Below are positions 1-5,940 of a stretch of DNA of 7,730 bases, one piece after another. The first letter of the stretch is position 1. Every line of letters begins with the position of its first letter. Below the pieces are notes generated by a model. That model was given only the letters and a program-made list of their open reading frames with translations, made no database searches and was not told the origin of the DNA. The stretch is from an uncultured Burkholderiales bacterium (lineage in GTDB: Bacteria > Pseudomonadota > Gammaproteobacteria > Burkholderiales > Burkholderiaceae_D): the NCBI GenBank assembly GCA_937872165.1, contig CALMOR010000062.1:49066-56795 (forward strand), read 5' to 3'. Position numbers and translations under genes: made by a program.

Positions 1-1
1 C

Positions 2-208
2 TTCGCGGGGGTCGACAAGGCCACGCACTCGCCGATCGTCTGCGACCTGTATCGCGTCCAGCCGAAGCCCACCAGCGAGTTCGGCCTGATCCACAAGGAG
101 CAGGGCTCGTGGAAGCTGGACGGCTCGGCGCTCGTCGACGCGACCAAGGACCCGGCCGGCTCGCTCGGCCAGTTCGGCCGCCTGGTGATCCCGACCGGGA
201 TCGTGTAA
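2..208 (+). CDS. C-terminal end of a probable phage tail tube / major tail protein (partial)
   Basis: The reading frame is open from base 2 to the TAA at 206-208 and gives 68 residues, beginning FAGVDKATHSPIVCDLYRV and ending FGRLVIPTGIV. The start lies outside the window. The visible part alternates short beta-type stretches with Gly and charged turns, includes a DLYRVQPKP segment and an FGLIHKEQGSWKLDGSAL segment, and ends in a hydrophobic strand. This resembles the C-terminal parts of phage tail tube proteins, which form stacked beta-barrel rings around the tape measure. The position supports this: in many long-tailed phages the tube gene lies just before the chaperone pair and the tape measure gene. 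The product is assigned mainly by gene order, and another virion protein such as a decoration protein is possible. The next gene starts four bases after the stop, implying co-transcription. Confidence 0.55.
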   Translation, partial: FAGVDKATHSPIVCDLYRVQPKPTSEFGLIHKEQGSWKLDGSALVDATKDPAGSLGQFGRLVIPTGIV

Positions 209-212
209 CGCC

Positions 213-632
213 ATGCAGCTCTCCATCGCCGCCGCCAACGCGGCCGCTAACGCGGTCTGTGCTCTGCTGAACAACGGGTACATCCGGGTCTATACGGGGC
301 CGCGTCCGGCGTCGACGGAGGTTGCGCTCACCACCCAGGTGTTGCTGGCGCAGCCGCGTCTCAACACCACGGCGTTCGGCCCGGCAGCAGGTGCCGTGGC
401 CGTCGCCAACTCAATCACAGAGGACAGCTCAACGCCGAACGGCGGCACGGCTGTCTGGTTCAGGCTGTTCAAGGCTGACGGCACGACGGTCATTGCTGAC
501 GGCAGCGTCGGCGTCGGCGATCTGGACCTGTCGACCAACGACGGGTTCGACATGGAAGTGACCACGACGACGATCGATGCCGGTCGCCGGTTCGCCCCCA
601 CGGGCATGCAGTACACGCAGACGAGGAGTTGA
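213..632 (+). CDS. Small phage virion-associated protein, 139 residues, function unknown
   Basis: The 139-residue protein starts at the ATG at 213, four bases after the previous stop. Only a weak GGGA lies upstream (197-200), so translation is probably coupled to the upstream gene. A short Ala-rich N-terminal helix (residues 1-20) is followed by beta-rich sequence with the segments NNGYIRVYTGPRP, ATTQVLLAQ-like LTTQVLLAQ, GGTAVWFRLFKADGTTV and DGSVGVGDLDLS. These look like the strands of a beta-sandwich. From memory, proteins of this pattern are common in phage and prophage structural regions and are usually annotated as hypothetical. There is no signal peptide or membrane segment. Its place between the probable tube gene and the chaperones suggests a tail or tail-decorating role, but this is inference from position. 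I do not recognise an established gene name. Confidence 0.7.
   Translation: MQLSIAAANAAANAVCALLNNGYIRVYTGPRPASTEVALTTQVLLAQPRLNTTAFGPAAGAVAVANSITEDSSTPNGGTAVWFRLFKADGTTVIADGSVGVGDLDLSTNDGFDMEVTTTTIDAGRRFAPTGMQYTQTRS
623..628 (+). promoter_or_regulatory. Ribosome binding site of the tail chaperone gene
   Basis: GAGGAG lies five bases before the ATG at 634 and overlaps the end of the preceding gene (TGA at 630-632). It decides the start. The same frame is open further upstream to an ATG at 577, but that would overlap the preceding gene by 56 bases and lacks this signal. Confidence 0.8.
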
Positions 633-633
633 G

Positions 634-1188
634 ATGGACGCGATTCGCGACCTGTCGGCAGTGACGCGACAGTCCCAGGAAATCAAGATGAAGGTCCGCA
701 GCACCGCGGTCACGGTGCGCGAAGTCACGATGGTCGACCTGGCCGCCTTCATCAAGGCGTGCTCGCCCTTCCTGTCAGCGATGGATCAGCTGGCTGAGGT
801 CAAGGAGACGCGCGAGGAGCTGGGCGAGCCGCTGCCGAACGTCGTGCGCAAGGTGGAAGACAAGTTCGGCCTGTTCAGGCTGATCGGCGAGAACACGGAC
901 GCATTCTTGAATGCGGCGGCGCTCGTGGTCGCAGTCGAGGGTCAGGCCGACGCGCGCTTGTTCCTCAGCCGGTTGCGACCGGACGAGTTCTTTCACATCG
1001 CCCTCGCCGTGGTGGAGGTCAACGGCGATTTTTTTATCCTCCGACTCGCGCCGGCTCTAACGGAGTTCTTCAAGAGCGTGAGTCGGATTGGTTTGCCGCC
1101 CATCAGCGCCTCATCGCAGCTGGACATCTTCGACGGGAACTTGGCGGGTACTTCTACGGCGAGTTCCGGCGATACCTTGCTGCAGTAG
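634..1188 (+). CDS. Tail assembly chaperone, unshifted form (lambda gpG-like)
   Basis: This is the 184-residue product made when the ribosome stays in frame through the slippery run; it stops at TAG 1186-1188. The start at 634 is set by GAGGAG at 623-628. The sequence is largely alpha-helical with no signal peptide or membrane segment: a charged N-terminus (MDAIRDLSAVTRQSQEIKMK), a predicted helix around VREVTMVDLAAFIKACSPF, then an acidic segment (EVKETREELGEP) and further helices up to the frameshift point at residue 134. Proteins at this position, between the tube and tape measure genes, are in lambda-type systems the chaperones that keep the tape measure soluble and recruit tube subunits; they do not remain in the virion. 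The identification rests on gene order, size and the frameshift rather than on a recognised sequence motif. The last 50 residues, after the slip site, are longer than in lambda gpG, which ends close to its slip site. Confidence 0.75.
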   Translation: MDAIRDLSAVTRQSQEIKMKVRSTAVTVREVTMVDLAAFIKACSPFLSAMDQLAEVKETREELGEPLPNVVRKVEDKFGLFRLIGENTDAFLNAAALVVAVEGQADARLFLSRLRPDEFFHIALAVVEVNGDFFILRLAPALTEFFKSVSRIGLPPISASSQLDIFDGNLAGTSTASSGDTLLQ

Positions 1189-1292
1189 ACCACGAGCGGG
1201 CGCAGGCGGACAAGCGACTGATCACTGCGATAGTGGTCAGTCGTTCTAAGGATGGTGTGGAAAGCTACTTGAAGACACTCGATGGCATCTAA
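634..1292 (+). CDS. Tail assembly chaperone, -1 frameshifted form (lambda gpGT-like)
   Basis: This is the extended product expected from a -1 ribosomal slip on the seven T at 1029-1035. It has 134 residues of the shared N-terminus, then 85 residues read from 1035 in the -1 frame to TAA 1290-1292, 219 in total. The added part runs from YPPTRAGSNG through ESDWFAAHQRLIAAGHLRRE and GYFYGEFRRYLAAVDHERAQ to ESYLKTLDGI. It looks like a real helical, charged domain with ordinary codon use. The -1 frame is open from 798 to 1289, and I find no ATG, GTG or TTG in it before 1233, so it cannot be translated as a normal separate gene. It overlaps the tape measure start by 11 bases, as expected for the T part of a gpG/gpGT pair. 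In lambda the T domain contacts tube protein while G coats the tape measure. No sequence here measures the frameshift efficiency; that it occurs is inferred. Confidence 0.8.
1014..1019 (+). promoter_or_regulatory. Internal Shine-Dalgarno-like stimulator of frameshifting
   Basis: GGAGGT lies inside the chaperone gene, with nine bases between it and the slippery run at 1029. No ATG, GTG or TTG follows at initiation distance, so it is unlikely to start translation. In E. coli dnaX a similar element about ten bases upstream of the slippery site pairs with 16S rRNA in the elongating ribosome and promotes -1 slipping. The role here is inferred from the same spacing. Confidence 0.6.
1029..1035 (+). 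other. Slippery heptamer T_TTT_TTT for -1 programmed frameshifting
   Basis: In the chaperone frame the codons are GAT TTT TTT ATC, so the seven T form a perfect X_XXY_YYZ heptamer. Both tRNA-Phe can re-pair fully after moving back one base. A slip of +1 would meet TAA at 1058-1060, so only -1 gives a long product. Phe is mostly written TTC elsewhere in these genes, which makes two adjacent TTT codons conspicuous. Confidence 0.85.
1040..1087 (+). other. RNA stem-loop downstream of the slippery site
   Basis: Bases 1040-1051 (TCCGACTCGCGC) pair with 1076-1087 (GCGTGAGTCGGA) to give 12 consecutive pairs including one G-U (1048 with 1079), around a 24-base loop. The stem begins four bases after the heptamer, within or just short of the distance at which mRNA structures stall ribosomes on slippery sites. 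The loop bases 1052-1055 (CGGC) could pair with 1095-1098 (GCCG) as a short pseudoknot, which is speculative. The pairing was found by eye; no folding energy was computed. Confidence 0.7.
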
Positions 1293-4200
1293 CCTGAAGC
1301 TGAGCGTGGTACTGGAGGCCGTCACCGGCGCCTTCAACTCGGCCGTGCGCGCGGCGGCGGATGCTTTCGGCGCGGCCGAGGCGGACATGGAGTCCGCTGC
1401 CCGCTCGGCGTCGGACATCGTCAACGACTCGTCCACGCGGCAGGCGTCCAGCCTCGATCAGCTCGTGACGGCGACGCGGCAAGCCACGACGGAGGTCCAG
1501 CGTCAGTCGGCGGCCATGGCCGCCACGAAGGCAGCGGTGGACACGTCGTCGGACGCGTACAAGAAGCAGCAGGAGGCCATCAACGACCTCGACAAGGAGC
1601 TGACCGCCTATCTGTCGGCCAACGATCGTGCCTACAGCGCAGCCGTTCGGTTCGAGCAAGGCACGGACCTCCTCGACCGCGGACTGCGAGCGGGTCTCAT
1701 CACGCAGCAGCAGTACAACCAGCAGCTATCGGCGCTCGCGTCCAAGTACGGCCCGGTGGCGCAGGCGGCCATCAAGGCGGCCCAGGACACGGAGGCGGCC
1801 AACGAGTCGGTCAAGCCTCCGGCGACGTTCGAGGAGTTCTTCAAGGAGTTGGTCGACGGCTGGAAGCTGGGGGCCAACAGCGCGACGCAGGCCGCAACGC
1901 AGACGCGCGCGGCGACCGACTCTGCAGCGGCGAACATCCGCGCGCTCGGGCAGCAACTGGGCGTGATCTCGCCCACCGCGCGACAGGTCGGCGCGGACAT
2001 TGCTGCGAGCCTGAGCGTCAAGAATGTCTCGACGGACCAGATCACGCGTCTGAAGCAGGCGATCAACGACCTCGACCCGACGGCCAAGAAGGTCGGCAGC
2101 GATGTCGAGCTGGCCCTACGCCTGCGCAACTTGTCCACAGCGCAGATCGACAACATCAAGAAGTCCCTGGGCGACCTCGAACCCGAAGCGACGAAGGCGG
2201 GCGCGGGCGTCGAGAAGGGCTTGACCCTCGGAGGGCTCGTGCGCTCCGTCGCGGCGATCGTGACCGTGCGCCAGGCGCTCAAGGAGCTGACCGACAATGC
2301 CGTGGAGCTGCAGCAGATCACGAACCAGCTCAACTTCGCTACTGGGGGAGTTACGCAGGGTGCGGCTGCGTTTGCGTTCCTACGCGACACGGCAAACAGC
2401 CTGGGACTGTCGCTGGAGGCGAGCGCCAAAGGGTTCGCGCAGCTGACGACGGCGACGAAGGGCACGCAGCTGGAGGGGCAAGCGACTCGCGATCTGTTCC
2501 TGGGCGTGTCCCAGGCGGCTGCGACGATGGGTCTGTCGGTGAGCGATACCGAGGGCGTGTTCAACGCGCTTACGCAGATCGCGAGCAAGGGCACGGTCCA
2601 GATGGAGGAGCTGCGCGGTCAGTTGGGCGACCGACTCCCCGGGGTGCTCAAGATCGCGGCCGACTCGCTGGGCGTGACCGTTCAGCAGCTCAACAACATG
2701 GTCGGTCAGGGGATCGACGCCACGCAGTTCCTCAAGGCGTTTGGCCCCGAGCTGCAGAAGGCGTTTTCGGGGCAAGCTGCTGAGAACGCCAAGACGCTCG
2801 GCGGCCAGCTCGCGATCCTCAAGAATCAGTTTTTTGACCTGTTGTCGGCCATCAATCAGTCCGGCACCGGGCTCGGCCTCACGACGATCGTGCATGACAT
2901 CGGCGAAGCGCTAGGACAGATCAGTCAGCTGTTTCGGCAGGCGTCGGCGTCTCCTGAGTTCGAGCAGTTCCGAGCGGCGCTGTCGACCGGTTACGGTCAG
3001 GTCAAAGATGCGATAGGCTCTGTCGTCGACGTAGCGACGCAGCTGTATACCTCGTTCAACCAGGTGTACGGTCAGCTGCAGCAGATCGTCAACGTGTTCG
3101 CCACCGGTGACGCGCTCGACGGTCACCAACTGTCGCTGCTTCAGACCGCGCTGGCCGGCGTGTCGTTGTCGCTCGCCGCGGTTACGGACGGATTCCAAGG
3201 TTTGCAGGTCCTCATCTCTGGGGTGACGGGCACGGTGCAGGTCGTGCTTGGCGGGCTCGTGAGCGCTGCTGGCAAGATCGCCTCGCTGTTCAGTCGCGAT
3301 CTGTCGCTGTCTTTACGCGACTTCAGCGAGCAGCTATTCAAGTCGGCAGACGAGTCGTTTGCGCGCGCAGACAAGCAGGCCACCAGCTTCAAGTCGTCGA
3401 TCGGCACGACCCTCGACGCGCTTGGCACGGCCGCCGCGGCAGCGCAGGCGAAGGCCGACCCGACCAAGCAACTGCAGGAGGCGCAGGCTGCCCTTCAGGC
3501 GCTCATCGCTGCGTCGGCGAGCGCGATCAAGCCTGCGGTCGACATCCAGGTTCAGGCCGACGCGGTTACCAAGGCGTTCAAGACGCTGTACGATCAGGGC
3601 GCAATCACCAACACGCAGCTCAAAGATAGCCTCGACCAGGTAGCCAAGGCGATTCCGGGACTCAAGCCGCCACTCGACGACTTCTTGTCTCGCATCACGC
3701 AGGTCGGCATCAACAGCCTGGAGAACTTCTCCAAGGTTGGCGTCGGCATCTCCAAGGTGTCCGTTTCGCTGAAGGGCGATCTGACGCCCGCCGTAGCTGA
3801 GTCGCTGCTCAAGTTCGCCCAGTTGGCAACGCAGGCAGGACTGTCATCCAATACGATCCGCGCAGCGTTCACCAATCTGGTCGACGGCGCCAAGACGGTC
3901 GCCGACATCGACGCGGTACAGCAGGCGCTCGGGGCGATGATCGCTCGGGGCCAGCTTGTCGGCAAGGACATCCCCGAGGCGTTCCGCGAGGTCCAGGACG
4001 CTGCCCTCAAACTGCCGCCGGCGATCGGCCAATCGTACATCGACACGCTTGCGCGAGTCGGCGTGACGACGAAGCAGCAACAGGCGCAGGTTGTCGAGCA
4101 GGCTCGGATCGACCTTCAGCGGGTCAAGGAGCTGTACGATCAGGGCGCGGTCGGAATCTCTGCTGTGGCCGACGCGCAGGTGAACTACGCCAAGAAGTCG

Positions 4201-5532
4201 GCGATTGCGCTTCAGCAGGCGCTCGACGCAGTGGGTGGCTCCACGAAGGATCAGCTGGCGGCGGCGGCTGCGGAGGCCAAGGCGCATCTCGACGAGCTCA
4301 CGGCAGCGTACGGTAATGGCCAGGTCGGTCTCGACGTGCTGACCAGGGCGCAGATCGCGTACCAGAACGCGGTGGCGGCGACGACCCCCGGCGTGACCAC
4401 GCTCAAGGACGTGGAAAACGATCTGGCTGAGCAGGAGAAGAACGAGGCCGAGCGTAAGCAGGCGGCGGCCGCAGCGCAGCAGGCGTACAACCAGAAGGTC
4501 AAGGAGGGCAAGCCCCCCGTTGCCGATCTCACCTCGGCCGGCGTCGGTCTAGCCACGATGTTCGTTGGCCTGCGGGACTCCCTGCTGTCAATGAGCGCGG
4601 CGGCGGCCAACGACTTCGGCCAGCGCCTCGGCATCCAGTTCGGATACGTGGACGAGGGGGCGACCGACGCCAGCGCAGCAGTGTCAGCCCTGCGTCAAGA
4701 GATCAGCACGTTGTCGCAGTTCAGCGGCACCGACTTCATCGGCATCAGCAGCAAGATGAAGGAGATTACGCAGGCAGCTGACGCGGTCAAAATCTCGTTC
4801 CTGGAGCAGAAGGCGGCTGCCGACGATTCGGCTCAGCGCATTCAGGCGCTCGCAGAAAGCGGCACGGTGTCGCTGGCCCAGCTCCAAGCCGCTACGAAGC
4901 TCAGCGGTCAGTCCTTCGGCGTCTTGGGGAAGGCGGACCTGACCGGGCTTAACAGCGCGCTCGACGCAGCGAAGTCCCGCATCACGGCGATCGAAAACGC
5001 CAGCAAGTCGGCTGCCGAAGCGCTCAAGAGCATGGGCGACTCGTTCCAGATCGAGCTGCTGCGATCGCAGGGCAAGAACGTCGAGGCGATCCAGCTGGAG
5101 GCGAGGCAGCAGGCTGACTCGATCGATGCGCAGATCAGCGCCCTGGGCAAGAACGCGTCGCCCGAGGCGGTCGCGGCTGCGAACCGGGCCAAGGACCTGC
5201 TGAATCAGGTAACGGCTGAGAAGATCGCCGCGCAGAAGGCGGCCGACGCAGCCGACGCGGCCAACTCCAAGAAAACGACCACGACGGACGCAACGCCCAA
5301 CATCTCGCTGCCAACGACGCAGGCCGCCCCACCCCAGGCCACAGCGCCGCAACCCGCGAGCGCTCCTGCGCCCTCCGGCGTGACGCCTTCCGCGAGCACG
5401 ATCACGATCAAGTTCCAGGACGCGAGCGGCAAGAGCACCGCGTTGACAGCGGATACACCGAAGGCCGCAGACGACCTCCTCGCGATCCTGACGCGGGCCG
5501 GCGCGACCAACATCACCAAGATCGGAGGCTGA
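1282..5532 (+). CDS. Phage tail tape measure protein
   Basis: The 1416-residue protein fills the lumen of the tail tube and sets tail length. At roughly 1.5 angstrom per residue this suggests a tail near 210 nm, which is inference. It starts at ATG 1282, inside the end of the -1 chaperone frame, with only a weak GAAG (1271-1274), so initiation is probably coupled. Residues 1-310 are helical and Ala/Gln/Asp-rich, with three tandem 35-residue units from 219. Residues about 315-500 match the typical tape measure N-terminal domain, with LTDNAVELQQITNQL and the segment MEELRGQLGDRLPG. A hydrophobic Gly/Ala/Val/Leu stretch at about 617-670 is the sort of segment thought to enter the host membrane during DNA ejection. 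Long helical parts follow to about 1330, then a Pro/Ala/Thr linker (about 1334-1373) and a small C-terminal domain (TITIKFQDASGK to the end). It has no cysteine and one tryptophan (194), consistent with an elongated helical protein. I see no lytic enzyme domain. Confidence 0.95.
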   Translation: MASNLKLSVVLEAVTGAFNSAVRAAADAFGAAEADMESAARSASDIVNDSSTRQASSLDQLVTATRQATTEVQRQSAAMAATKAAVDTSSDAYKKQQEAINDLDKELTAYLSANDRAYSAAVRFEQGTDLLDRGLRAGLITQQQYNQQLSALASKYGPVAQAAIKAAQDTEAANESVKPPATFEEFFKELVDGWKLGANSATQAATQTRAATDSAAANIRALGQQLGVISPTARQVGADIAASLSVKNVSTDQITRLKQAINDLDPTAKKVGSDVELALRLRNLSTAQIDNIKKSLGDLEPEATKAGAGVEKGLTLGGLVRSVAAIVTVRQALKELTDNAVELQQITNQLNFATGGVTQGAAAFAFLRDTANSLGLSLEASAKGFAQLTTATKGTQLEGQATRDLFLGVSQAAATMGLSVSDTEGVFNALTQIASKGTVQMEELRGQLGDRLPGVLKIAADSLGVTVQQLNNMVGQGIDATQFLKAFGPELQKAFSGQAAENAKTLGGQLAILKNQFFDLLSAINQSGTGLGLTTIVHDIGEALGQISQLFRQASASPEFEQFRAALSTGYGQVKDAIGSVVDVATQLYTSFNQVYGQLQQIVNVFATGDALDGHQLSLLQTALAGVSLSLAAVTDGFQGLQVLISGVTGTVQVVLGGLVSAAGKIASLFSRDLSLSLRDFSEQLFKSADESFARADKQATSFKSSIGTTLDALGTAAAAAQAKADPTKQLQEAQAALQALIAASASAIKPAVDIQVQADAVTKAFKTLYDQGAITNTQLKDSLDQVAKAIPGLKPPLDDFLSRITQVGINSLENFSKVGVGISKVSVSLKGDLTPAVAESLLKFAQLATQAGLSSNTIRAAFTNLVDGAKTVADIDAVQQALGAMIARGQLVGKDIPEAFREVQDAALKLPPAIGQSYIDTLARVGVTTKQQQAQVVEQARIDLQRVKELYDQGAVGISAVADAQVNYAKKSAIALQQALDAVGGSTKDQLAAAAAEAKAHLDELTAAYGNGQVGLDVLTRAQIAYQNAVAATTPGVTTLKDVENDLAEQEKNEAERKQAAAAAQQAYNQKVKEGKPPVADLTSAGVGLATMFVGLRDSLLSMSAAAANDFGQRLGIQFGYVDEGATDASAAVSALRQEISTLSQFSGTDFIGISSKMKEITQAADAVKISFLEQKAAADDSAQRIQALAESGTVSLAQLQAATKLSGQSFGVLGKADLTGLNSALDAAKSRITAIENASKSAAEALKSMGDSFQIELLRSQGKNVEAIQLEARQQADSIDAQISALGKNASPEAVAAANRAKDLLNQVTAEKIAAQKAADAADAANSKKTTTTDATPNISLPTTQAAPPQATAPQPASAPAPSGVTPSASTITIKFQDASGKSTALTADTPKAADDLLAILTRAGATNITKIGG
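1936..2238 (+). repeat. Three tandem 35-residue units in the tape measure protein
   Basis: Residues 219-253, 254-288 and 289-319 of the tape measure protein align without gaps. The first residue is Ile in each (219, 254, 289). A shared Pro lies at 231, 266 and 301, followed by the matching runs ARQVGADI, AKKVGSDV and ATKAGAGV. The first two units end KNVST and RNLST, and the third is shorter and diverges into the next domain. The period is 105 bases. The repeat is clear in protein but degenerate in DNA, so it is an old duplication rather than a recent one. Confidence 0.75.
5524..5528 (+). promoter_or_regulatory. Ribosome binding site for the GTG-start gene at 5534
   Basis: GGAGG lies five bases before the GTG at 5534 and inside the last codons of the tape measure gene. 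It supports GTG as the true start of the next gene and gives that gene a stronger signal than any other in the window except the chaperone gene. Confidence 0.8.
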
Positions 5533-5533
5533 C

Positions 5534-5935
5534 GTGCCGACGCCAGTGTACACCGTCCTGGGGGGAGTCAACCTGCCCCCCGACCTGCTGTGGACGGATG
5601 AGTATGAGTTCGCGCCGGTGCGCGTCAAGAAGGACATCGCCGTCACGGGCAACCAGATTCTTCAGGTGGCCAAGCAGATCGCCGGTCGCTCGATTACGTT
5701 GACGAGCGGCGAACGAGGCGCCTGGCTGACGCGCGCCAACCTCGACGCGCTCGCGGCGATCCGCGACAACGACTTCCTGCAGACCATGACGTTGGCGCTG
5801 CCCGATGGGCGGACGTTCAGCGTCGTGTTCGATCTGACCCAGACCCCCTGCTTCACGGCGACGCCCTTACGGCCGGGCAAGTTCGTCGAGGCGGCGGACT
5901 ACTTCAAAGTGACCATCAAGCTCATGACGGTGTAA
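5534..5935 (+). CDS. Small tail/baseplate protein after the tape measure, 133 residues
   Basis: The protein starts at GTG 5534, one base after the tape measure stop, with GGAGG five bases upstream. The 133 residues are beta-rich. Segments include LPPDLLWTDEYEFAPVRVK near the N-terminus, then AGRSITLTSGERGAWLTRAN, a helix (LDALAAIRDND), the strands MTLALPDGRTFSVVF, and a C-terminal YFKVTIKLM strand. The pattern of a Trp-containing N-terminus, an R-x-I-T-L strand, a short helix and a G-R-T-F strand is, from memory, a recurring small protein placed directly after the tape measure gene in phages and prophages. By position it is comparable to lambda gpM or distal tail proteins, which join the tube to the tip. 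I see no sequence match to gpM, so the tip role is inferred from gene order. There is no membrane segment or signal peptide. Confidence 0.75.
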   Translation: MPTPVYTVLGGVNLPPDLLWTDEYEFAPVRVKKDIAVTGNQILQVAKQIAGRSITLTSGERGAWLTRANLDALAAIRDNDFLQTMTLALPDGRTFSVVFDLTQTPCFTATPLRPGKFVEAADYFKVTIKLMTV

Positions 5936-5940
5936 CGACA

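Noticed and set aside
577..633. An upstream ATG at 577 that would add 19 residues to the chaperone.
   Set aside because: It lies well inside the 139-residue gene, while ATG 634 has GAGGAG at ideal spacing and directly follows the preceding stop.
1189..1281. A possible intergenic regulatory region between the chaperone and tape measure genes.
   Set aside because: The stretch is fully used by the -1 frameshifted chaperone frame, and I see no promoter or terminator in it.
1632..2594. A 320-residue open frame on the minus strand opposite the tape measure gene.
   Set aside because: It is opposite a clear tape measure gene, has low-complexity Ser/Arg/Ala composition, and is the sort of antisense frame that GC-rich codon bias creates.
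2830..2835. A second T-rich run (six T) in the tape measure gene, read as CAG TTT TTT GAC.
   Set aside because: The base before the run is G, so it is not a full slippery heptamer, and the tape measure frame continues normally for another 2700 bases.
4684..5652. A 322-residue open frame on the minus strand across the end of the tape measure gene.
   Set aside because: It is Arg/Leu/Gly-rich with no recognisable domain and overlaps two well supported + strand genes, so it is a shadow frame.
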